Assembly (NCBI RefSeq): GCF_002222055.1 | Contig: NZ_MUGS01000004.1 | Location: forward strand, 186,001 to 250,000 | From: Flavobacterium araucananum | GTDB taxonomy: Bacteria; Bacteroidota; Bacteroidia; Flavobacteriales; Flavobacteriaceae | Direction of reading: 5' to 3' | Length of the DNA: 64,000 nucleotides | Part shown: positions 40,176 to 49,121 of the stretch, one piece after another | Numbering within the stretch: the first letter of the stretch is position 1 | How the letters are laid out: the number at the start of each line of letters is the position of its first letter | Notes under the pieces: generated by a model | What the model was told of the DNA's origin: nothing | The model's database searches: none | Seen by the model: only the letters and a program-made list of their open reading frames with translations | Made by a program: the position numbers and the translations under genes

Positions 40176-41639
40176 ATGTTGCCATACAAATCTTTAATTC
40201 AAATTGATAGAAACGCTTCGATAAACCTTTACATTCAGGTATGTACTAATTTTATTTCCCTGATTACCAACGGTACACTTCAGCCTTCGGATGTATTGCC
40301 AAGTTCTCGTGTTCTTGCAGAACTAATAGGTATCAATAGAAATACGGTAAAACTGGCTTATGAGGAATTAATTAGTCAGGGTTGGGCAGAATCTGTAGAA
40401 CGAAAAGGCGTTTTTGTATTGTCGAAATTGCCGGTAATTTCCAAAAGTAAAATTCCTGTACGGGATAAAAATAATACCGAAGAGGAATCTTTTATCTGGA
40501 CTAATAATTTTAAACACAAAGTTTCCGGAAGAAATTTTCAGGAATCAGTTCTCACCATCGATCCGGGTTTTCCGGATGTTCGCCTGGCTCCCGTAGATCA
40601 GTTAATGCGGGAATACCGAAGCCTTTCTAGAAAATTTTACGGAAAAAATTTCCTCAAATACGGCAGCTCAAAAGGTTCAGAGCATCTTAGGGTTTCAATT
40701 TCAAATTATCTCGCCAATACCAGAGGTTTAGTAGTTTCGTCTGATAATATTGTAATTACAAAAGGCAGCCAGATGGGAATTTATCTCGCATCGCAATTGC
40801 TTCTAAATACAGGTGATCTTGTGGCAGTTGGAACTTCAAATTATAGTTTTTCTGAAGATACGTTCAAACATGCAGGAGCAAAATTATTGCGTATTCCTGT
40901 AGACGACAATGGTATGGATATCGATTATCTGGAAAATATTTTGCTGCAACAAACCATAAAAGTAGTCTATATTATACCGCATCATCACTTTCCTACAACG
41001 GTAACGTTGAGTATGGAACGCAGATTAAAATTATTAAATCTGGCAAGACAATATCGGTTTGCGATTATTGAAGACGATTATGATTTTGATTTTCATTACG
41101 ATAACAAACCCTATTTGCCATTGGCGAGTATTGATCATCATCATAATGTGATCTACATAGGTTCTATTTCAAAGACCTTTGCTCCGGCACTTAGAATTGG
41201 ATTTATGTCGGGACCTCCTGCATTTATTGATGCCGCAGCATCGTTAAGACAATTGATAGACAAACAGGGAGATACGCTTCTTGAAGATGCATTTTCGGTA
41301 TTATTTGATAATGGCGACATGGAAAGACATTTTCGAAAATCCTTAAAAATTTACAAACAACGCCGGAATTTATTTTGCGAAGTGCTTCAGTCTGATTTTA
41401 AGGAGGTAATACAATTCGAAATACCGGATGGTGGCTTAGCCGTCTGGACTGTTTTTGACAAAAGCATTGATTTAATCAGATTGTCCCAAAACACACTAAA
41501 AAATGGGTTGTATATTGATGATACCAATTTTTATAAAAATGAATCTTTTGATACCAATTCGATGCGAATGGGTTTTGCTTCGCTGGATGAAAATGAAATA
41601 GAGAAAGCATTTTTGATCCTTAAAAAAAGTATGGATTAG
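40176..41639 (+). CDS. MocR/PdxR-family regulator (GntR helix-turn-helix fused to aminotransferase fold)
   Basis: From the ATG at 40176 the product is 487 aa; a TTG at 40080 would begin in the preceding terminator and is rejected. The GntR winged helix (LPSSRVLAELIGINRNTVKLAYEEL, about 40-75) is followed by a fold-type I aminotransferase domain with IIEDDYDFDF and the PLP-lysine motif YIGSISKTFAPALRIG. MocR proteins are PLP-responsive regulators, not active transaminases. The AhpD-like gene 145 bp downstream is the probable target. Confidence 0.92.
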   Translation: MLPYKSLIQIDRNASINLYIQVCTNFISLITNGTLQPSDVLPSSRVLAELIGINRNTVKLAYEELISQGWAESVERKGVFVLSKLPVISKSKIPVRDKNNTEEESFIWTNNFKHKVSGRNFQESVLTIDPGFPDVRLAPVDQLMREYRSLSRKFYGKNFLKYGSSKGSEHLRVSISNYLANTRGLVVSSDNIVITKGSQMGIYLASQLLLNTGDLVAVGTSNYSFSEDTFKHAGAKLLRIPVDDNGMDIDYLENILLQQTIKVVYIIPHHHFPTTVTLSMERRLKLLNLARQYRFAIIEDDYDFDFHYDNKPYLPLASIDHHHNVIYIGSISKTFAPALRIGFMSGPPAFIDAAASLRQLIDKQGDTLLEDAFSVLFDNGDMERHFRKSLKIYKQRRNLFCEVLQSDFKEVIQFEIPDGGLAVWTVFDKSIDLIRLSQNTLKNGLYIDDTNFYKNESFDTNSMRMGFASLDENEIEKAFLILKKSMD

Positions 41640-41697
41640 ATTTTCTGGGCTAGTGTTTATTTTAAAATTGGTATATTTTTCATCCAGTATGTTGCGC

Positions 41698-41705
41698 TAA
41701 TTTTG
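41698..41705 (+). promoter_or_regulatory. -7 promoter element of the AhpD-like gene
   Basis: TAATTTTG fits TAnnTTTG and lies 80 bp before the start codon in the gap behind the MocR gene. Confidence 0.45.
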
Positions 41706-41784
41706 TATTGAAGAAATTTAGACAAGCGGTTTTCTTAAACCTCATGTTAATAGAAAACAATAATAATTTAAAAAAATATAAAAG

Positions 41785-42219
41785 ATGAAAACGAGAATTA
41801 AGATTGACCAAATAGAGCCAGCAGGATACAATGCCGTTCTTGGACTTGAAAAATTTATTGAAAACTCCTCTCTGACAAGAACACACAAAGAGTTAATAAA
41901 AATAAGGGCTTCACAAATAAACGGTTGTGCTTTTTGTATTAATATGCATACCAAAGATGCTCGCAAAGCCGGCGAAACAGAGCAGCGTATCTATGCTTTG
42001 AATGCCTGGCGTGATACCCCATATTTTACAGAAGAAGAAAGAGCAATATTAGCGTTGACAGAAGAAATTACCTTAATAAGCAATCATGTAAAAGAGGAAA
42101 CCTATGAGCAGGCTGCCAAAGTTCTCGATGAAAAATATCTTGCTCAGGTAATTTTAGCCATTATAACAATCAATGTCTGGAACAGAATTGGTATTTCGAC
42201 AAATCTTATACCGTCATAA
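41785..42219 (+). CDS. Carboxymuconolactone decarboxylase / AhpD-like protein
   Basis: A 144-aa all-helical protein with the redox motif NGCAFCINMHTKDARKAGE: CxxC followed by His, as in AhpD-type peroxidase reductants. The remainder (DTPYFTEEERAILALTEEIT) fits the family. It is likely a thiol-dependent antioxidant enzyme and the target of the MocR regulator upstream. A hairpin terminator follows. Confidence 0.92.
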   Translation: MKTRIKIDQIEPAGYNAVLGLEKFIENSSLTRTHKELIKIRASQINGCAFCINMHTKDARKAGETEQRIYALNAWRDTPYFTEEERAILALTEEITLISNHVKEETYEQAAKVLDEKYLAQVILAIITINVWNRIGISTNLIPS

Positions 42220-42263
42220 AATAAAATTGATCCGGATGAATCAATTAGAATAGTGTGATAATG

Positions 42264-42300
42264 AAATCCCTCAATATTTGTATTGAGGGATTTTGTTTTT
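42264..42300. terminator. Terminator between the AhpD-like and META genes
   Basis: A perfect 13-bp stem AAATCCCTCAATA / TATTGAGGGATTT with loop TTTG, T-rich on its right. The convergent gene META ends 44 bp further. Confidence 0.9.
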
Positions 42301-42343
42301 TTGCTTTAGAACCAGCAATTATTTGAAGATAAAGGGGGTAAAA

Positions 42344-42778
42344 TTATTTCGTTACTTTTTTAAATCGCATCATTGGAACATCGTTAAGCAATAAATTAAG
42401 TTTACCGTCTTTATCGATCGAATAAGCATTGATTTTTTTAATGATTTGCAAGAAAGTTTGTTCTCCGCCACCTTCACAGTACATTAAAGTAGCCGGACCC
42501 TGTTCGCCAAAAGTTAACGATTTTCCTTTCAAGGTATAGGGTGCACTATATCCGTTACATCCTGCATTTCCAAATACCTGGCCAGTTGCCTGATCAAATT
42601 TAATATATGGTTTTTTATCCGGATACAATCCCTCAAAAGCAATACGCGGACCAGAAATATAGTCTAATTCCCAAGAGGTATTATAAAGATCAGCAGTTTT
42701 GGATGTGTCTTTCATTGGTGTACAAGAAGTAAAAGATAATGCTAAAACAGAAACAATTAGTACGATGTAATTTTTCAT
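42344..42778 (-). CDS. META-domain (HslJ-like) lipoprotein
   Basis: A 144-aa lipoprotein with signal and lipobox SFTSC (Cys about residue 19). The META domain shows NTSWELDYI near the N-terminus, a central VFGNAGCNGYSAPY and ATLMYCEGGGEQTFLQIIKKINAYSID. Two additional cysteines (GCNGY and YCEGG) are typical of HslJ proteins. Members are linked to heat and novobiocin tolerance, but the precise role is unknown. It stands alone. Confidence 0.92.
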   Translation of the reverse strand: MKNYIVLIVSVLALSFTSCTPMKDTSKTADLYNTSWELDYISGPRIAFEGLYPDKKPYIKFDQATGQVFGNAGCNGYSAPYTLKGKSLTFGEQGPATLMYCEGGGEQTFLQIIKKINAYSIDKDGKLNLLLNDVPMMRFKKVTK

Positions 42779-42992
42779 AAAATAAGATTTTAGAACATAA
42801 ATTTAAAGATTTTTACTAGAATTTAGTCCATAAATCTGACTTTTTTTAAGTAGGAAGATTTTAAAATATATTGTAACATCAACCTTCTTAAGTTTTAATA
42901 TATAAAGAAATAATATTTTAATATCTCAACACATGTAAAGGGTAATGTTTATTTTTAAGATGAATTTTGCGTCATCATTAAAAATAATAAAG

Positions 42993-43054
42993 ATGAAAAC
43001 ATTACTTCACACAGCTGCAAAAAACCTGTTTCTTTAGAGGGACAGGTTTTTTAA
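42993..43054 (+). other. Short leader frame followed by a terminator-like hairpin
   Basis: ATG at 42993 opens a 14-codon frame (MKTLLHTAAKNLFL) whose end overlaps a hairpin AAACCTGT / ACAGGTTT (about 43021-43050) with a T6 run. It may be a small RNA terminator or a leader peptide with attenuator upstream of the AraC gene. In the 438-bp gap 42779-43216 I see only this and the promoter at 43108. Confidence 0.35.
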
Positions 43055-43107
43055 TTTTAAGATAATCAGTAGAGTTTGATGAGCGTAAAATATAAAATTA
43101 GGTTTGG

Positions 43108-43137
43108 TTGCATCTCAAATAATCTTTATTAAATTTG
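43108..43137 (+). promoter_or_regulatory. Bacteroidota-type promoter of the araC-like gene
   Basis: TTG (43108-43110), 19 bp spacer, TAAATTTG (43130-43137): an exact fit to TTG-N17-23-TAnnTTTG. The start codon follows 79 bp later. Confidence 0.65.
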
Positions 43138-43216
43138 ATCCGTTATTATCTTCAAATGATAGTATAAATGGCTATAATAACAGAGAAAAATATTTGAATC
43201 AATCAAAAAGTAACTA

Positions 43217-44083
43217 TTGAAAAAGAAATCGAATATAGAACTTCACACAGGAGAATTGGATGGCTTTGGTATTGAGGTCATAAAAATTGAAGACAATAAT
43301 GTAGACTTTAGTTCTCATTTGAACAAAGCGCACAGAGACGACCATTATGTTTTTTATATTCAGGAAAAAGGATTAATAGCACTCATGATTGATTTTAAGG
43401 ATTATGTCGTAAAAGATAATGCCTTGTTTTTTATTGCTCCCGGTCAGGTACATTATTATACCAAACAATTGGATTCTAAAGGTTATTTTATCTTCTTGGA
43501 ATCTCATAATTTGCAAAATATACATCGAAATATTTTTGATAGTTATCAAAACATTTCTCAGGTTACAGCTATTGAAAACACCTTTTTATTTGATACCGTT
43601 TTATTGGTTTTTAACCAAATTACAGAAGATATTGGAGAAATTCAAAAAAGTATTGTTCGATCTCTCATTGATGGTTTAATGGGAATGATGATTTTGGAGC
43701 TTCTAAAAAAAGAGCAATCTCCTGAAATTGGAACCGATAGAAAAACAGAAATTACTTCCAGGTTTAGACAATTGGTACAAAAACATTTTTTAGAATTAAA
43801 AAGACCCAAAGACTATGCTGCCTTATTGCATATTTCTGTACCTTATTTAAACGAAATTGTCAAGGAACAAACCGGATATGCCTCGAGCTACTGGATACAA
43901 CATGAAATTTTGCTGGAAGCCAAGCGATTGCTTTTTCATACACAATTGAACACAAAAGAGATTGCTTTTTCGTTGCGATATGAAGATTATACTTATTTCT
44001 CCAGATTTTTCAAAAAAAATGAAGGCATTACCCCTTTAGAATTTAGAAAAAACTACTGCGATTTGTCCAATCAAAACTCTTAG
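43217..44083 (+). CDS. AraC-family transcriptional regulator
   Basis: A 288-aa regulator with cupin-like N-terminal domain (ALFFIAPGQVHYY, about 70-85) and C-terminal double helix-turn-helix (YAALLHISVPYLNEIVKEQTG, then TKEIAFSLRYEDYTYFSRFFKK and GITPLEFR). The start is TTG; the first ATG lies too late. An MFS gene follows on the same strand after 64 bp and is the likely target. Confidence 0.9.
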   Translation: MKKKSNIELHTGELDGFGIEVIKIEDNNVDFSSHLNKAHRDDHYVFYIQEKGLIALMIDFKDYVVKDNALFFIAPGQVHYYTKQLDSKGYFIFLESHNLQNIHRNIFDSYQNISQVTAIENTFLFDTVLLVFNQITEDIGEIQKSIVRSLIDGLMGMMILELLKKEQSPEIGTDRKTEITSRFRQLVQKHFLELKRPKDYAALLHISVPYLNEIVKEQTGYASSYWIQHEILLEAKRLLFHTQLNTKEIAFSLRYEDYTYFSRFFKKNEGITPLEFRKNYCDLSNQNS

Positions 44084-44147
44084 TTCTCCATTTTAAGTAC
44101 TTTATGAAGCCTGTTACTTTGTACTCGTAATTTTTAAACAAAAAAAT

Positions 44148-45323
44148 ATGAGTAGAATATTAGAAAAAGGACAAACAATTGATTTTTACAAAGCAACCGT
44201 ACCCATTATTTTATCGGTGTTTGCTATTTACCTTACGATAGGGCTAACTTTAGGTATCGTACCACAGTTTGTACAAAATGATTTAAAATTTAGTAGTTTG
44301 ATTGTTGGTCTGGTAATAGGTTTACAACCCTTAACAACACTTTTGACCCGCGCTTATTTTGGCAAACTCACCGATACACGGGGTGCTAAGAAATCTAAGC
44401 TCGCAGGAATACTTTTTGTAATGGTTGCAGGGATAATCTATGTACTTGCAGCGTTATTTTCTGCCTATCCTTTAGCAGCTTTGCTACTGCTTCTATTGGC
44501 AAGAATCGTTCATGGTATCGCAGAGAGTTTGTTAGTAATTGGTGCTTTGACCTGGGGGATTGGTTTAGTAGGACCTGAAAAATCCGGTAAAGTAATGACC
44601 TGGAACGGTATTGCAATGTATGGCGGAATCGCTGTTGGAGCACCTTTGAGTATCTGGATGACCCAAGAGTACGGTATTGTATATGCTTTGGCAATGATCG
44701 TAATATTACCAGTTGCAAGCTGGATTTCGACTATCAAACTACCAGCAATTCCGGTTGACCCGGCACATATACGAACACCGTTTTATAAAGTACTGGGAAC
44801 AATTGCGAAACAAGGGCTAACATTAGCTTTTTCTTCTATAGCATTTGGATGTATTGCTTCGTTTATCGCTTTGTTTTTTACAGAGAAAAACTGGGGAGAT
44901 GCGTCTTTGGCATTTATGATTTTTGGAATATCTTATATCCTTACAAGGGTGTTTTTTGCTTCTTTTCCCGATAAATATGGTGGTTATAAAATCGCTGTGA
45001 TTTCATTACTAATAGAGATAGCAGGACAGTTTCTTATTTATACTTCCTTTAGTAAGGAAATGGCTTTATTAGGTTGTGGGTTAACCGGCATAGGTTTTTC
45101 ACTTATTTTTCCGTCATTGGGAGTCTTGGCAATCAAAAAAGTGACGCCTCAAATGCGAGGAACTGCTTTGGGAGCTTATGCCGCTTTTTTTGATCTTTCG
45201 CTTGGTTTAGCAGGACCTTTGGCTGGATTAATTGCGGGTTGGTTTAGTTATCAGGACATTTATTTATTTGGGAGCATTAGCTGTTTATTGGCTTTATTGA
45301 CCCTGCTATTTAAACGAGATTAA
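44148..45323 (+). CDS. MFS transporter (arabinose-efflux-like)
   Basis: A 391-aa 12-helix transporter. MFS motif A is YFGKLTDTRGAKKSK between helices 2 and 3, and PGLVIGL-like motif VIGLQPLTTLLTRA precedes it; LARIVHGIAESLLVIGALTWGIG lines the next helices. It resembles YhhS/YfcJ exporters. Located behind an AraC gene that likely controls it, and upstream of an oxyR-like gene on the same strand. Confidence 0.9.
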   Translation: MSRILEKGQTIDFYKATVPIILSVFAIYLTIGLTLGIVPQFVQNDLKFSSLIVGLVIGLQPLTTLLTRAYFGKLTDTRGAKKSKLAGILFVMVAGIIYVLAALFSAYPLAALLLLLLARIVHGIAESLLVIGALTWGIGLVGPEKSGKVMTWNGIAMYGGIAVGAPLSIWMTQEYGIVYALAMIVILPVASWISTIKLPAIPVDPAHIRTPFYKVLGTIAKQGLTLAFSSIAFGCIASFIALFFTEKNWGDASLAFMIFGISYILTRVFFASFPDKYGGYKIAVISLLIEIAGQFLIYTSFSKEMALLGCGLTGIGFSLIFPSLGVLAIKKVTPQMRGTALGAYAAFFDLSLGLAGPLAGLIAGWFSYQDIYLFGSISCLLALLTLLFKRD

Positions 45324-45396
45324 GCCGTAAAATAATTTGATTATGTTATAACTAAAATAAGTTTCTTGTCTATCTTTATAAAATAATTTTATAATT

Positions 45397-46368
45397 ATGA
45401 CAATACAACAATTAAAATATATTGTAGCATTAGACGAAGAACGCCATTTTGCCAGAGCCGCAGACGTTTGCATGGTTACACAACCCGGACTTACGATCCA
45501 GCTAAAAAATCTGGAAGAAGAGATAGGAATCAAAATTTTTGATCGAAATAAAGTTCCGTTAACACCCACAAAATTGGGTATCGAGATTATAAACAAAGCC
45601 AGGAAAATCTTGCGTGAAGCCGATGAAATTCGGGATTTTGTAGTCAACGAAAAAAACCTGTTAGAAGGAGAATTAAAACTGGGAATTATCTCAACGTTAT
45701 CGCCTTATCTTATTCCGTTGTTTATTAAAGCAATGAAAGAAGTGGCCCCAAAAGTTCATTTTATTATCCGGGAAGCCAATACCGGACAATTGATGAATGA
45801 TGTAGAAACCGGAGCACTGGATGTTGCTATTATGGCAACGCCTACAGGCAACGCAAATCTAATAGAACATCCTATTTTTAAAGAGCCTTTTGTGGCGTAT
45901 CTGAATCAATTGCATCCAATGGCAAATGATGCGTTTTATGAACTGCAACCCGGAGATAAAACGGAGTTATTGTTGCTGCATCACGAATTTTGTTATAATG
46001 CTCAGCTTTTGGATATTTGCGGTTTAAAGTCGGCGGATAAAATCAAAGAACAATTTACGTATGATATCAGTTCGATCGAAACCCTCAAGAATTTGGTTCG
46101 CGCACAATTAGGCTTTGCCATTATACCGGAACTTTCTATAATGAACGAAAAAGATTTAGGACTTTTTAAACCGTTTAAAGAGCCAAAACCCGTTAGAGAA
46201 ATCAGCCTTGTGGTTTCTGATTCATTTTCAAAAAAATTATTACTGGAAAAAATGAACGAAGCCATCTGGAACTGCCTTCCTGAGTCGCTCAAAAAAGACT
46301 TTGCATACCGCAAAATCCGATGGAACGATTCGCCTTATTTTTTCAAATCAGTAAGTAAGTTTATGTAA
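45397..46368 (+). CDS. OxyR-type LysR-family regulator
   Basis: A 323-aa peroxide sensor. The N-terminal helix-turn-helix is AADVCMVTQPGLTIQLKNLEEEIG. The regulatory domain contains HHEFCYNAQLLDICGL, putting cysteines at 199 and 208, the same positions and spacing as the redox pair of E. coli OxyR. It faces an esterase gene and an osmC gene on the opposite strand across a shared terminator; OsmC is a usual peroxide-stress gene. It also could regulate the upstream MFS gene. Confidence 0.93.
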   Translation: MTIQQLKYIVALDEERHFARAADVCMVTQPGLTIQLKNLEEEIGIKIFDRNKVPLTPTKLGIEIINKARKILREADEIRDFVVNEKNLLEGELKLGIISTLSPYLIPLFIKAMKEVAPKVHFIIREANTGQLMNDVETGALDVAIMATPTGNANLIEHPIFKEPFVAYLNQLHPMANDAFYELQPGDKTELLLLHHEFCYNAQLLDICGLKSADKIKEQFTYDISSIETLKNLVRAQLGFAIIPELSIMNEKDLGLFKPFKEPKPVREISLVVSDSFSKKLLLEKMNEAIWNCLPESLKKDFAYRKIRWNDSPYFFKSVSKFM

Positions 46369-46371
46369 TAC

Positions 46372-46403
46372 AAAAAAGCCTGACGGTTAAGTCAGGCTTT
46401 TTT
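46372..46403. terminator. Bidirectional terminator between oxyR-like and esterase genes
   Basis: AAAAAAGCCTGAC / GTCAGGCTTTTTT, perfect 13-bp stem with a 6-nt loop between convergent genes. Confidence 0.92.
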
Positions 46404-46421
46404 ATGATCTATGTTTTGTAA

Positions 46422-47210
46422 TTATTTAGATGCTTCAATAATCACTTTTGAAACTGCTTCAGGCTGTGACATAAATACAACATGACTTCCTTTTATTTCT
46501 GTAATTTTTGCTTTAGAACGTTTGTACATGGCGCGTTCAATTTCAGGTGCTATACTTTTGTCTTCTGTAGCAACGATTCCGTATGATGGTTTGTCTCTCC
46601 ATGCTGCTTTTGTAACCGGTGTTCCAAATCCTTTTGCATAAAATGCACCTTGAGAAGCATACATAAAATCAGCTTGTTCTTTGCTTAAATCTGCGGCAAA
46701 GCCAGCATGAAATTTTGCTTTGTCATAATAAACAATTCCTTTATCATCTGGTGCTGTTACACCATTTTCAGGAGCTGGTGGAGCAGTTTGTAACCATTGT
46801 ACAGTTGTTTCGCCATTATCAGGCTGAAAAGCAGCGATATAAACTAATGCCGCAACTTTATGATGATTTCCGGCTTCTGTAATTACAGTTCCACCCCAGG
46901 AGTGTCCTACCAAAATCGTTGGACCGTCTTGTTTGTCTAATGCCAGATTTGTTGCTCTGACATCGTCTTCAAGAGAGCTCAAAGGATTTTGAACGACCGT
47001 AACATTGTATCCTTTTTTGCTCAAAATATCATAAAGAGCTCTGTATCCTGAACCGTCTGCAAAGGCACCGTGTACCAATACGACATTTTTAATTTTTGGT
47101 GCAGTAGCTTTTTGGGCGTTTGCAGTAGTAGTTGCGAATAAGAAACTAAAAATTAGTGCTGCGAACATGAAATAACGATTCAATTGTTCTTTTAAAAATG
47201 TTGTTTTCAT
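46422..47210 (-). CDS. Exported alpha/beta hydrolase (EstC-like esterase)
   Basis: A 262-aa hydrolase with signal peptide ending near TTANAQ (residue 33). The oxyanion segment is VLVHGAFADGSGY, the nucleophile Ser104 lies in VGHSWGGTVI, and the His is in IKGSHVVFMSQP. Similar enzymes include salicylate-type esterases. It lies 40 bp downstream of osmC on the same strand, so both may be induced together. Confidence 0.9.
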   Translation of the reverse strand: MKTTFLKEQLNRYFMFAALIFSFLFATTTANAQKATAPKIKNVVLVHGAFADGSGYRALYDILSKKGYNVTVVQNPLSSLEDDVRATNLALDKQDGPTILVGHSWGGTVITEAGNHHKVAALVYIAAFQPDNGETTVQWLQTAPPAPENGVTAPDDKGIVYYDKAKFHAGFAADLSKEQADFMYASQGAFYAKGFGTPVTKAAWRDKPSYGIVATEDKSIAPEIERAMYKRSKAKITEIKGSHVVFMSQPEAVSKVIIEASK

Positions 47211-47250
47211 TTGATTAATTTTTTAATAGTGGTGATGTTATAAGGTTTAA

Positions 47251-47670
47251 TTATGCGATTAATGTTACTGATAATGTAATTTCGGTATTCAATAATTTTG
47301 AAATTGGACAGATCTCTTTTGCTTTTTGTGCTGCTTTCTGAAAATCTTCTTCTGAAATTCCGGGAACTTTTCCGTTAAGGATTAATTGAATTAAAGTAAT
47401 TGTTCCGTCTTCAAAAGAAACTTTAGCTTCTGTATTTAAATCTTCCGGAACGAATCCCGCTTCAGAAAGTAAAAAACTTAGCTGCATTGTAAAACAGCCT
47501 GAATGTGCTGCTGCGATTAATTCTTCAGGATTTGTTCCTACACCTTCCTCAAAACGGGTTTTAAAAGATAGTTGGGCATTGTCTAGTGTAGTACTTTGTG
47601 TACTGATAGTTCCTTTTCCTTCCATTCCTGTACCTTTCCAATTTGCGTTTGCTCTTCTTGTAAATTTCAT
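47251..47670 (-). CDS. OsmC-family peroxiredoxin
   Basis: A 139-aa thiol peroxidase of the OsmC subgroup. The peroxidatic Cys59 (AAHSGCFTM) and resolving Cys121 (KEICPISKLL) are present, as is the N-terminal RRANANWKGTGMEGKGTIS. It reduces organic hydroperoxides. It lies near oxyR on the opposite strand, with an exported esterase downstream. Confidence 0.94.
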   Translation of the reverse strand: MKFTRRANANWKGTGMEGKGTISTQSTTLDNAQLSFKTRFEEGVGTNPEELIAAAHSGCFTMQLSFLLSEAGFVPEDLNTEAKVSFEDGTITLIQLILNGKVPGISEEDFQKAAQKAKEICPISKLLNTEITLSVTLIA

Positions 47671-47934
47671 GATCTTAATTTTTTAATAGTTATTTATTTT
47701 AGGACTCAAATTATTTGTTCTTATTTGATGAGACAAATTTATGGCAACACTTCTTATTAATCAAATTAATAATTTTTAGTGCTTATAAAAATAATTTATA
47801 ACTATGTAATGATTAAGTTTATTATGAAATCAAATTGTTGAGACAAAGCCTGATCGCATTGCTTTTTTTGGAGAAAGATTATAGTGCAGATTATAAGCTG
47901 TAATTGTAAAATTATTTTTGCAAACCACTAGGTG

Positions 47935-47968
47935 ATCTGGAAAATTCAGCAATATATATTTTCCAGAT
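47935..47968. other. Inverted repeat in the gap upstream of osmC
   Basis: ATCTGGAAAA pairs with TTTTCCAGAT across 14 bases in the 449-bp gap 47671-48119. There is no T run on the right, so a regulatory palindrome is as likely as a terminator. I see no gene in this gap. Confidence 0.45.
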
Positions 47969-48119
47969 TGATATATTGTACCAGAAAGTTAGGTTAGATA
48001 GTACTTTAAAACCGTTTAATTAGGTTTTTTATTTCAATCTGGTTTATTAGGTATACTTAATTGTTATTTGAAGTTTTTAGTTTAATTATAAAAACTACAA
48101 GATTCAATAAAAAAAGCTC

Positions 48120-48692
48120 TTAATTGTTAACTTCATTTAAAGTATTCATTAGAGGTCTAAGATCATAATACATTTGTCTGGTATCTTTTCCTTTATCAGT
48201 TTCAGACAGAAACTCAAAACCTATTTTTTTATAAAAGCCAAGCGATTCATCATAGGCATCTACCGTCAATAATTGACATGCACATTTGCTATTTTGCTCT
48301 AGTGCTAAATCAATAACGAAGTTTACAAGAGCTTTACCAATCCCTTTTCTTTCTTTTTTTGTAGTCTCACAAACTGCTAGTCGGCCTATTTTTATAGCTG
48401 GAAATTGTCTCAAGTGTCGTTTAGGATGACTAATAATTTCTTTTATCCATCTCTTAAATGCTGTTTTAGACGCAAAATTATTTTCTTGAACAGCTAATGC
48501 ATCATTATAAATACTTAAATAGGCAATAGTTTTATTATTGCTTTCAAGTATATAAGTAGTAGCTAATAAATCTTTTTTATATGGAATTGCTTTATCATTT
48601 AAGAAACTATTCAAATCACTGTCTCCACATTCAAAAGGTTTAATATTTGTTGTAGAATGCAATTCGAAAAACGAAAATCCTGTAAAAGGCAT
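48120..48692 (-). CDS. GNAT toxin-like N-acetyltransferase
   Basis: A 190-aa GNAT protein with the opening FECGDSDLNSFLNDKA that marks GNAT toxins and their relatives (TacT/AtaT group), the strand IKIGRLAVCETTKKERKGIGKALVNFVIDLA with acetyl-CoA loop RKGIGKA, and VDAYDESLGFYKKIGFEFLSE. Its ATG shares one base with the stop of a 53-aa upstream gene (TAATG), typical of an antitoxin-toxin pair. The partner lacks a clear ribbon-helix-helix, so the classification is inferred. Confidence 0.85.
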   Translation of the reverse strand: MPFTGFSFFELHSTTNIKPFECGDSDLNSFLNDKAIPYKKDLLATTYILESNNKTIAYLSIYNDALAVQENNFASKTAFKRWIKEIISHPKRHLRQFPAIKIGRLAVCETTKKERKGIGKALVNFVIDLALEQNSKCACQLLTVDAYDESLGFYKKIGFEFLSETDKGKDTRQMYYDLRPLMNTLNEVNN

Positions 48693-48853
48693 TAATTAAC
48701 TTTTAGTAGTTCCTTTAATTTGTCCGCATCAGATCGAATTGCGGTCAAAGAATCTACACTAACTTTTTTATCTCTATTTAAATCAATCGTTTTATAAAAG
48801 CTAATTGCTTCTTTACCTTTTAAAACTGGAGTATTTTTAATTGGCTTTGCCAT
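48692..48853 (-). CDS. Small protein, candidate antitoxin partner of the GNAT protein
   Basis: A 53-aa gene starting at 48853: MAKPIKNTPVLKGKEAISFY, then KTIDLNRDKKVSVDSLTAIR and SDADKLKELLKVN. It overlaps the GNAT start by one base, so the two are translationally coupled. MAKPI..TPVLKGKEA resembles openings of short proteins found beside GNAT genes in Bacteroidota. It is mostly helical and basic at the start. Confidence 0.78.
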   Translation of the reverse strand: MAKPIKNTPVLKGKEAISFYKTIDLNRDKKVSVDSLTAIRSDADKLKELLKVN

Positions 48854-49121
48854 GATTCGTCTGTTATATGTAAAAATTATCTAGTAAGATTTAAAACTTA
48901 AAAGTCTAGATATTGTTAGTTTGTTTTGTATTAAAGCAATTTTTTTTAAGAAGATTGTTTTTAATTTGTTTCAAAAATACGAACAAAACACATTAAATCA
49001 ATGCTTTAAATTCAAAAAAAATAAAAATGTTTACATCTATTAATGAAAGTCAAGAATTAAAAAGTAAATAATTTAGATAAAAAATCTATCTATTGTATTT
49101 AATTTGACTCTTCATGACAAA

